Assembly (NCBI GenBank): GCA_950075905.1
Contig: CATMVR010000365.1
Coordinates: 1-5,736, forward strand
Direction of reading: 5' to 3'
Source of the DNA: an uncultured Persicitalea sp.
GTDB lineage: Bacteria > Bacteroidota > Bacteroidia > Cytophagales > Spirosomataceae
DNA: 5,736 nt
The notes below the pieces were generated by a model, which did no database searches, was not told the origin of the DNA, and saw only the letters and a program-made list of their open reading frames with translations. Positions 1 through 5,198 of the stretch are shown here, piece after piece (position 1 is the first letter of the stretch; each line of letters opens with the position of its first letter). The position numbers and the translations under genes are program-made.

Positions 1-1382
1 TGGCGTATCAGCTTACGCCCTACACAGAAGATCTTTCCGCCCAGCTCATTTTCGGGGCCATTCCCGCCGAAGGCAAACTACCCGTGACCGTCAACGAGCG
101 CTTTGCCTACGGGGCCGGAATCAGAACGCCCAATCTACAGCGACTCAAATACACCATTCCCGAGGAGCTGGGGCTGGATTCCAGAGTCATTAATTACAAG
201 ATAGACTCCATTGCCAACTACGCCATCGACCAGAAAGCTACCCCCGGCTGCGTGGTGCAGCTGGCCAAGGATGGGAAGGTTTTTTTCCGCAAAGCCTACG
301 GCAAACATACCTACGAGGGCAGCGAGCCCGTCAAACTCAACGACCTGTATGACCTGGCGTCTGTTACCAAAATAACGGCTTCCACCCTGGCCCTACTGAG
401 CCTCTATGATGAGGGTACGTTTGACCTGGACGCTACGATGAAAGACTACCTGCCCTTCCTAAAAAAATCAAACAAGGCTGACCTACCCTGGCGGAAAGTA
501 CTTACGCACAGTGCACGTTTGAAGTCCTGGATTCAATTCTGGCGCGAAGCCCGTAACCCCGATGGTACCTGGAAGAAAAATACCTTCAGCACCACACAAT
601 CGGTCAAGTACCCCACATCGGTAGTGGGCGACAGCCTGTTTATTCACAAAGACTACCGGGACGTCATCTACAAATCTATCAAAGACTCTCCCCTGAATCC
701 TGAGGAGGGCTATGTCTACTCCGATCTGTCGTTTATCCTCTACCCACAGGTAGTTAAAAACATCACGGGCGTGGAGTTTGAGGAATACCTTAAAAACAAT
801 TTTTATAGCAAACTGGGAGCCAACTCACTTACTTTTAACCCCAAACGCTTTTATAAACTGGATCAGATTGTACCCAGCGAGCGGGATACCTTCTTCCGGC
901 AAACGCTCATTCACGGACAGGTACATGATGAGGGGGCAGTGATGCTGGGTGGATTGAGCGGCCACGCCGGGCTTTTCGGCAACGCCAACGATGTCATGAA
1001 GGTCATGCAGATGTACCTGCAGAACGGCTACTTTGGCGGCAAACAGCACATCAGCCGCGACGCTCTTTTTGAGTTTACCCGCTACCAGTACCCCGAGCTG
1101 GGCAGCCGCCGGGGCATAGCTTTCGACAAGCCTACCTTCAGGTACTCGGGCAACGCTCCTAAATACGCCCACCCGCTGAGCTTCGGCCATACGGGCTTTA
1201 CGGGCATCATGGTCTGGATGGACCCCACCACAAACCTCGATTTTGTGTTTCTGTCTAACCGGGTCTACCCCACCCGCGAAAACACCAAATTGTATACCCT
1301 CAACATCCGGACATCTATCATGGATGTGGTCTACCAAGCGCTGGCCAACAAGAAGAAAGAGTACCTGATGGCTATTCCCTGA
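1..1382 (+). CDS. C-terminal part of GH3 (NagZ-like) / serine beta-lactamase-type fusion protein, 5' truncated by window
   Basis: The reading frame is open from base 3, so the GTG at base 84 is an internal valine and not a start; 459 codons are visible before TGA at 1380-1382. The first 27 or so residues, with GAIPAEGKLPVTV, match the end of a GH3 C-terminal domain. From about base 160 the protein is a class C beta-lactamase/DD-peptidase-type serine hydrolase. It has SVTK (nucleophile Ser codon 360-362), a LTHSA segment, YSD (Tyr codon 717-719) and HTG in place of KTG (1188-1196). The HDEGAVMLGGLSGHAGLF block near 924-980 is typical of this fusion family. Full-length Bacteroidota members, roughly 1000 residues, carry a signal peptide and an N-terminal beta-N-acetylglucosaminidase domain, and are thought to act on peptidoglycan fragments in the periplasm. 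Those upstream parts lie outside the window. The specificity of the serine hydrolase half (esterase, carboxypeptidase or other) cannot be read from sequence; YSD/HTG argues against a true antibiotic beta-lactamase. Confidence 0.9.
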   Translation, partial: AYQLTPYTEDLSAQLIFGAIPAEGKLPVTVNERFAYGAGIRTPNLQRLKYTIPEELGLDSRVINYKIDSIANYAIDQKATPGCVVQLAKDGKVFFRKAYGKHTYEGSEPVKLNDLYDLASVTKITASTLALLSLYDEGTFDLDATMKDYLPFLKKSNKADLPWRKVLTHSARLKSWIQFWREARNPDGTWKKNTFSTTQSVKYPTSVVGDSLFIHKDYRDVIYKSIKDSPLNPEEGYVYSDLSFILYPQVVKNITGVEFEEYLKNNFYSKLGANSLTFNPKRFYKLDQIVPSERDTFFRQTLIHGQVHDEGAVMLGGLSGHAGLFGNANDVMKVMQMYLQNGYFGGKQHISRDALFEFTRYQYPELGSRRGIAFDKPTFRYSGNAPKYAHPLSFGHTGFTGIMVWMDPTTNLDFVFLSNRVYPTRENTKLYTLNIRTSIMDVVYQALANKKKEYLMAIP

Positions 1383-1388
1383 ACACAA

Positions 1389-1421
1389 AACGCAGACAGC
1401 GTTTTGAACGCTGTCTGCGTT
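1389..1421 (+). terminator. Perfect 15-bp inverted repeat, probable terminator or intercistronic hairpin
   Basis: Arms at 1389-1403 and 1407-1421 are exact reverse complements, separated by the 3-base loop TTG. It begins 6 bases after the stop of the fusion gene. The stem is GC-rich in its middle, but the following bases (GTTTAACATTTTC) are only a broken T-tract. Intrinsic terminator is the simplest reading. Because the cupin ATG lies just 16 bases beyond, it could instead be an mRNA-stabilising or attenuating element in a read-through transcript. Confidence 0.7.
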
Positions 1422-1437
1422 GTTTAACATTTTCAAA

Positions 1438-1797
1438 ATGAACAAAATAAACCTCGCCGAAAAGCTATCTCTCTTTCAGGACCACTGGAACCCCCGCATT
1501 GTGGGTGAGCTCAACGGGCAGCATGTCAAGCTGGTAAAATTCAAAGGGGAGTTTGTCTGGCACAAGCACGACCACGAAGATGAGCTTTTTTATGTGGTAC
1601 AAGGTAGCTTCAACATGGAGTTTCAGGATAAAACCGTGGCGCTTTCGGAAGGAGAATTTCTGATCGTACCCCGCGGTGTGGAGCATCGGCCCGTAGCCGA
1701 AAAGGAGGTATCCGTTATGCTCTTCGAACCCTGTACTACGCTCAATACGGGTGATACCAAAGGGGAACTGACCAAAGAAAGCCTTGAAACAATTTAA
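1438..1797 (+). CDS. Small single-domain cupin (cupin_2 type) metal-binding protein
   Basis: A 119-residue cytoplasmic protein with one cupin barrel. Motif 1 runs from G37 to G56 with ligands H42, H44 and E49. Motif 2 fits G(X)5PXG(X)2H exactly, with G72, P78, G80 and ligand H83. The full 3-His/1-Glu metal site is therefore present, which suggests a bound divalent metal. Members of this family include mannose-6-phosphate isomerase-like proteins, small dioxygenases and sugar-binding or regulatory cupins; nothing here decides among them. ATG at 1438 is preferred over the TTG at 1420, because the TTG lies inside the hairpin stem and adds only six residues without family support. No Shine-Dalgarno sequence is seen; the leader is A/T-rich, as is common in Bacteroidota. 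The gene lies between two cell-envelope hydrolase genes, but its link to them is unknown. Confidence 0.88.
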   Translation: MNKINLAEKLSLFQDHWNPRIVGELNGQHVKLVKFKGEFVWHKHDHEDELFYVVQGSFNMEFQDKTVALSEGEFLIVPRGVEHRPVAEKEVSVMLFEPCTTLNTGDTKGELTKESLETI

Positions 1798-1812
1798 AGG
1801 CTAAATACTTTG
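1784..1812 (+). promoter_or_regulatory. Possible Bacteroidota-type promoter for the M20 hydrolase gene
   Basis: TTG at 1784-1786 is followed, after 18 bases, by ATACTTTG at 1805-1812, which resembles the -7 element TAnnTTTG (the first two bases are inverted, the TTTG is intact). Transcription would start near 1819, about 30 bases before the ATG at 1849. The match is imperfect and the -33 part lies in the end of the cupin gene, so the call is tentative. Confidence 0.3.
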
Positions 1813-1821
1813 TCAAGTATT
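1804..1821. repeat. 7-bp dyad overlapping the possible -7 element
   Basis: AATACTT (1804-1810) and AAGTATT (1815-1821) are perfect inverted repeats around the 4-base spacer TGTC. The dyad starts 7 bases after the cupin stop and covers the possible -7 box of the M20 gene, a place where a repressor could act. It may equally be a small AT-rich hairpin with no function. Confidence 0.4.
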
Positions 1822-1848
1822 GCAACTCACAACATTGACCGATCCGAC

Positions 1849-1914
1849 ATGAAGCTATTTTTGCCTTTCCTTTCCGGCTTTTTATTTATTACTGCTCTTT
1901 CTCCTGTTAGCGCC
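1849..1914 (+). other. Signal peptide of the M20D amidohydrolase
   Basis: Residues 1-22 have a short basic n-region (K2), a hydrophobic stretch rich in Leu, Phe and Ile, and an AXA-like end V20-S21-A22. Signal peptidase I would cut before Q23. The mature domain then begins with a helical segment before the catalytic fold. Confidence 0.85.
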
Positions 1915-3192
1915 CAAACACCCCAGGACATCCAGAAAATAGAAACCCTGACCAATCAGGCCTACCCGCAGCTGGATGCCCTCTACAAGCACCTGCATCA
2001 GAATCCGGAGCTTTCGCTACAGGAGCAAAAAACCGCCGCCCGCCTGGCTTCCGAGCTCAAAACGCTGGGCTTTGAGGTGAAAGAGCACATTGGCGGCCAT
2101 GGCCTGGTAGGAATACTACGCAACGGCCCCGGCCCCACCGTCCTCATCCGGGCGGATATGGACGCCCTGCCTCTGGAAGAAAAAACCGGCCTGCCCTACG
2201 CCAGCAAGGCCCGGGGCGTCAATGCCGCCGGCAACGAGGTCAATGTGATGCACGCCTGCGGGCATGACATCCACATGACCGTATTTGTGGGTACCGCGCG
2301 TGCGCTCGTCGGCCTGAAAGATCGCTGGAAAGGTACCCTGGTGCTGGTAGGACAACCCGCCGAAGAAAACGGATTGGGTGCCGACCGCATGCTGAAAGAC
2401 GGCCTCTTTGACTACGCCCCCGTGCCCGACTACGCCATTGCCCTGCACGACAACTCCTACCTGCCCGCCGGCACCATTGGTTACCGCGACGGCGCCATGA
2501 TGGCCAGCGTGGATATGATGGACATTACGGTTTTTGGACAGGGTGGCCACGGAGCCGCACCGCACACGACCATCGACCCCATTGTGCTGAGCGCCCAAAT
2601 GGTGATGGCTTTCCAGACCATCGTAAGCCGGACGATAAGCCCCATCGAACCAGCCGTAGTAACGGTAGGTTCGTTTCACGGGGGTACCGTGCACAACATT
2701 ATTCCCGACGAAGTAAAAATGCAGCTGACTTTACGCTCTTACTCGCCGGAGGTACGGCAAAAAACGATCGAGACCATTGGCCGGATAAGTGAAAACCTGG
2801 CCCGGGCCGCCGGCCTTCCCGCCGACAAACTACCGGTGATCAGTATCCGGGAGCCCATGACTCCCGCTACGGTCAATGACCCGGCCCTGACCAAACGTCT
2901 CGTCGGCTTGTTCCGGAGTACCTTTGGGGAAGACAAGCTCGTAGAAACCGAGCCCTACATGGTGGGGGAGGATTTCAGTCGGTTTGCGTTAGAAAACAGG
3001 CGGGTACCTATCTTCATGTTTTGGCTCGGTACGCTTTCGCCCGCCACTATTCAGGAAGCCAAAGCCAAAGGTACTCAACTCCCTTCACTCCACTCGCCCC
3101 TGTTTGCCCCCGTACCTGAGCCAACCATCAAAACGGGCGTCAAGGCCATGAGTGTGGCGGCGCTACATCTTTTCGACAAACAGGCCAATTAG
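1849..3192 (+). CDS. Secreted M20D-family amidohydrolase / metallopeptidase
   Basis: A 447-residue zinc-dependent amidohydrolase related to hippurate hydrolase, N-acyl-amino-acid amidohydrolase and IAA-amino-acid hydrolase. A signal peptide is clear: K2, a hydrophobic core to L17, and VSA at 20-22 before Q23, with no lipobox cysteine, so the product is soluble periplasmic or exported. Metal-site motifs are RADMDALP (101-108), HACGHD (C137, H139), PAEE (E172, E173), H200 in ALHD, and the late histidine in LHSP (H415). The lid/dimer domain shows GGHGAAPH (H234) and VHNIIP (281-286); GEDFSRF is at 373-379. All expected catalytic residues are present and the length is normal. The family cleaves amide bonds of N-acylated amino acids or peptides; the exact substrate is unknown. 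ATG at 1849 was chosen over TTG at 1810 because it puts the signal peptide at the true N-terminus. The gene starts 51 bases after the cupin, and a hairpin straddles its stop. Confidence 0.92.
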   Translation: MKLFLPFLSGFLFITALSPVSAQTPQDIQKIETLTNQAYPQLDALYKHLHQNPELSLQEQKTAARLASELKTLGFEVKEHIGGHGLVGILRNGPGPTVLIRADMDALPLEEKTGLPYASKARGVNAAGNEVNVMHACGHDIHMTVFVGTARALVGLKDRWKGTLVLVGQPAEENGLGADRMLKDGLFDYAPVPDYAIALHDNSYLPAGTIGYRDGAMMASVDMMDITVFGQGGHGAAPHTTIDPIVLSAQMVMAFQTIVSRTISPIEPAVVTVGSFHGGTVHNIIPDEVKMQLTLRSYSPEVRQKTIETIGRISENLARAAGLPADKLPVISIREPMTPATVNDPALTKRLVGLFRSTFGEDKLVETEPYMVGEDFSRFALENRRVPIFMFWLGTLSPATIQEAKAKGTQLPSLHSPLFAPVPEPTIKTGVKAMSVAALHLFDKQAN

Positions 3193-3208
3193 TACGGCCT
3201 ATTTGTCG
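3174..3208 (+). terminator. Hairpin straddling the M20 stop codon, probable terminator
   Basis: Arms 3174-3186 and 3196-3208 are 13-base inverted repeats with one mismatch (C3181 against A3201) around a 9-base loop that contains the TAG stop (3190-3192). No uninterrupted T-run follows (GTTCATTAAAATA), so termination would be imperfect. It marks a likely boundary between the left gene group and the trehalase group. Confidence 0.55.
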
Positions 3209-3234
3209 TTCATTAAAATAGTGCAATATTTTAA
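3202..3234 (+). promoter_or_regulatory. Weak promoter candidate upstream of trehalase
   Basis: TTTG at 3202-3205 is followed, after 21 bases, by TATTTTAA at 3227-3234. This matches the TA of the Bacteroidota -7 element TAnnTTTG and two of its three T residues, but lacks the final TG. The predicted start, near 3240, would fall next to two palindromes. The TTTG also lies in the preceding hairpin's right arm. It is the best candidate in this 99-base gap, but not strong. Confidence 0.3.
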
Positions 3235-3250
3235 TTAAAACCTTATAAGG
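3229..3250. repeat. Two adjacent perfect palindromes upstream of trehalase
   Basis: TTTTAATTAAAA (3229-3240, 12 bp) is directly followed by CCTTATAAGG (3241-3250, 10 bp); both equal their own reverse complement. They lie 42-63 bases before the trehalase ATG, a fitting place for an operator. The first is AT-only and could arise by chance in an AT-rich spacer; the second is less expected. Confidence 0.5.
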
Positions 3251-3291
3251 ACTGGTACAGTTCTTTAAGAGGAAAGCATATTGACTATACC

Positions 3292-4848
3292 ATGAACCCA
3301 TTGAAAATACCGACTCTATCTGCTTTCGGAAGAGCGCACATCTCTCCCGATGAACTATACGGCTCGCTATTCGATGCCGTACAGACGGCTATTCTGTTTA
3401 AAGACTCAAAAACTTTCGCTGATAGCATTCCGAAATGTGACCCTGTATTGATTCTCGAAATGTACGGGCATCAAAAAGATCGTGCAGAGTTTGATCTTAG
3501 AAAATTTATAGTAGACCACTTCGAATTGCCCCGGGCAATCCATACCCGAAGGCATGACGACGAAAAAGTAGACCTGGAAGAGCACATCGACCGGCTGTGG
3601 TCGCGCCTTTCTCGCTTTCCCGAAGATCAGGAAAAGGGGGGCTCTCTGCTGGCCCTTCCCAAACCCTACATCGTTCCCGGCGGTCGATTTCGCGAAATTT
3701 ACTACTGGGACAGCTACTTTACGATGTTGGGGCTGGCGGAGTCCGGCCAAACCGAGATGATCCGATACATGGTCCATAATTTCTCCCATTTGATCGACCA
3801 TTTCGGGCATATTCCCTGCGGAAACCGCACCTACTACCTCAGCCGCTCCCAACCTCCTTTTTTTTCCCTGATGGTGCAACTACATGCCAAAGTTAGTGGG
3901 AAAGAAAAACTGCTCAAATACATGCCGCAGCTCAAACGCGAGTACGACTACTGGATGAACGGCAGCGAGCAACTGGCCGAGCCCTACGCTACCCACCGCC
4001 GGGTGGTCATGATGCCTGACGGTGCCGTGCTCAACCGCTACTGGGACGACCGGGCCACTCCCCGCCCTGAGGCCTACCACGAAGATGTCGAGCTTGCCAA
4101 AGAAGCAAAAGAAAAATTTGGCGCTGATTGCAAGACTACCTACCGCCATATCCGCGCCGCCGCCGAGTCGGGCTGGGATTTCAGCAGCCGCTGGATGGCC
4201 GACGGCCAAACGTTTTCCAGTACTCAGACTACCAACGTTATTCCTGTTGACCTGAACTGCCTGCTTTATAACCTCGAAAACGTCCTTGCGGAGGGGTATT
4301 TCCTCAGCAACAATTACGAAATGTACCGGCGTTTTGACCAGAAAGCCCGGAAAAGACACGCTGCAATCAATACTTACTTCTGGGACCCGAAAAAGCGCTT
4401 CTACCGCGATTATGACTTCTGTCGGAAAAGTTTCACCAAAACATTCAGCCTGGCGGGAGTATTTCCTCTTTTCTTCAAACTGGCCGATCGCAAGCAGGCC
4501 CACTTTGTGGACGCCTACATCCGGCTCAACTTCATGCGCTCCGGGGGCGTGCTTACCACCCTTACACAGACCGGGCAGCAATGGGACGTCCCCAATGGCT
4601 GGGCACCTCTGCAATGGATCGTTTACAAGGGATTGCGAAATTATCAGTTCAACTGCGCGGCCGGACGGCTACGCGACAACTGGATGCATCTGGTTGAAAA
4701 ACACTACTATGCATCGGGCAGACTTCTCGAAAAATACAATATTATCAACACCAATCTGGAAGCTTGTGACGGTGAATATGAGTTGCAGGAGGGGTTTGGA
4801 TGGACAAATGGTATATATTTGAAAATGAAAAAAGAAAAAAGCCTTTAA
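3292..4848 (+). CDS. treF: Trehalase, GH37, cytoplasmic (TreF-like)
   Basis: A 518-residue alpha,alpha-trehalase that hydrolyses trehalose to two glucose molecules by an inverting mechanism. Both trehalase signatures are present: PGGRFREIYYWDSY (129-142) and QWDVPNGWAP (430-439). The segment ESGWDFSSRW (292-301) carries the catalytic acid D296, and EKY (480-482) carries E480; by alignment these correspond to D312 and E496 of E. coli Tre37A. The GEYELQEGFGWTNG end motif (494-507) is intact. The N-terminus has the usual SPDELYGSLFDAVQ and KDSKTFAD region and no signal peptide, so the enzyme should be cytoplasmic, unlike periplasmic TreA. The start ATG at 3292 suits this; a purine-rich GAGGAAAG lies 15 bases upstream, too far for a good ribosome site. 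The gene heads a probable three-gene unit, with yciI-like and HAD genes close behind. The last codons are unusually A-rich (KMKKEKSL). The symbol is assigned by family and predicted location. Confidence 0.95.
   Translation: MNPLKIPTLSAFGRAHISPDELYGSLFDAVQTAILFKDSKTFADSIPKCDPVLILEMYGHQKDRAEFDLRKFIVDHFELPRAIHTRRHDDEKVDLEEHIDRLWSRLSRFPEDQEKGGSLLALPKPYIVPGGRFREIYYWDSYFTMLGLAESGQTEMIRYMVHNFSHLIDHFGHIPCGNRTYYLSRSQPPFFSLMVQLHAKVSGKEKLLKYMPQLKREYDYWMNGSEQLAEPYATHRRVVMMPDGAVLNRYWDDRATPRPEAYHEDVELAKEAKEKFGADCKTTYRHIRAAAESGWDFSSRWMADGQTFSSTQTTNVIPVDLNCLLYNLENVLAEGYFLSNNYEMYRRFDQKARKRHAAINTYFWDPKKRFYRDYDFCRKSFTKTFSLAGVFPLFFKLADRKQAHFVDAYIRLNFMRSGGVLTTLTQTGQQWDVPNGWAPLQWIVYKGLRNYQFNCAAGRLRDNWMHLVEKHYYASGRLLEKYNIINTNLEACDGEYELQEGFGWTNGIYLKMKKEKSL
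4795..4821 (+). promoter_or_regulatory. Possible internal promoter for the YciI-like gene
   Basis: TATATTTG at 4814-4821 is an exact match to the Bacteroidota -7 element TAnnTTTG, about 43 bases before the ATG at 4864. A TTTG at 4795-4798 could serve as the -33 part, but the 15-base spacing is shorter than usual. The site lies in the coding end of trehalase, where composition turns AT-rich. Two other exact -7 matches (416-423 and 2919-2926) lie deep inside genes, so chance is a real possibility. Confidence 0.3.
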
Positions 4849-4863
4849 TATCTTCATCCCGCT

Positions 4864-5151
4864 ATGCAATACGTACTTCATGCCTATGACTTCACCGACG
4901 AAACGGCTCCCCAACGACGGCAGGATGTTCGTCCGGCCCACCTCGAAAAAGCCCGTCAGCTCAAAGAAAACGGCAATTTTGTGCTGGGAGGAGCTCTGCT
5001 GAGCCCTTCCGGACAAATGATAGGCTCTATGATGATTGTGGATTTTGAGCAGGAGTCCGACCTGGATAAGTGGCTGGCTACCGACCCCTACGTAACGGGC
5101 CGGGTGTGGGAAAAAATAGATGTCAAACCTTTCAGGCAGGCACAGGTGTAA
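4864..5151 (+). CDS. YciI-family (YCII-related domain) protein
   Basis: A 95-residue protein covering one YCII-related domain, a ferredoxin-like alpha/beta fold also found in stand-alone YciI proteins. Visible marks are the hydrophobic first strand MQYVLHAYD, the conserved histidine H26 in RPAHL followed by a helix, GGALLSPSGQMIGSMMIVD (42-60) forming the central strands, and the late DPY (74-76) with the VW.KIDVKPF strand. H26 is the usual putative active-site residue of the family; biochemical roles are mostly unknown, though some members act as dehalogenase- or muconolactone-isomerase-like enzymes. It starts 15 bases after the trehalase stop, so co-transcription is likely; a possible internal promoter lies in the trehalase end. 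No Shine-Dalgarno sequence is seen. The protein has no signal peptide. Confidence 0.87.
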   Translation: MQYVLHAYDFTDETAPQRRQDVRPAHLEKARQLKENGNFVLGGALLSPSGQMIGSMMIVDFEQESDLDKWLATDPYVTGRVWEKIDVKPFRQAQV

Positions 5152-5186
5152 GGCCCACGACTTCCCAAAATTTCCTATCTCACAAA

Positions 5187-5198
5187 ATGAACCGATGA
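5187..5198 (+). other. Three-codon leader ORF overlapping the HAD gene start
   Basis: ATG AAC CGA TGA runs from 5187 to 5198, and its stop overlaps the HAD start as ATGA (5195-5198). If translated it could couple or tune initiation of the HAD gene. It may also be an accident of two nearby ATGs; no ribosome site favours either. Confidence 0.25.

Noticed and set aside
825..1445. 206-codon antisense ORF opposite the serine hydrolase domain
   Set aside because: Its product has no recognisable domain, it overlaps a gene with clear catalytic motifs, and long antisense frames are common opposite coding DNA with this codon bias.
1810..1848. TTG start that would add 13 residues to the M20 protein
   Set aside because: It would bury the signal peptide behind a polar extension; ATG at 1849 gives a normal secreted N-terminus.
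2116..2694. 192-codon antisense ORF opposite the M20 gene
   Set aside because: Low-complexity Gly/Val/His-rich translation with no family resemblance; a shadow of the sense gene.
3858..3865. Run of eight T in trehalase, a possible frameshift or sequencing-error site
   Set aside because: The trehalase frame stays intact with family motifs on both sides, so no frameshift is present.
3880..4614. 244-codon antisense ORF opposite trehalase
   Set aside because: No recognisable domain, and the sense strand here encodes conserved trehalase catalytic segments.
4286..4822. 178-codon + strand ORF in another frame inside trehalase
   Set aside because: It overlaps the essential C-terminal trehalase motifs; its translation is rich in Ser, Thr, Arg and Pro without a domain and looks like an out-of-frame reading.
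4828..4841. Two A6G runs as a programmed -1 frameshift signal
   Set aside because: The runs are not in the A_AAA_AAG phase relative to the trehalase frame, no downstream stem is apparent, and the next gene is in the same frame, so a shift would serve no purpose.
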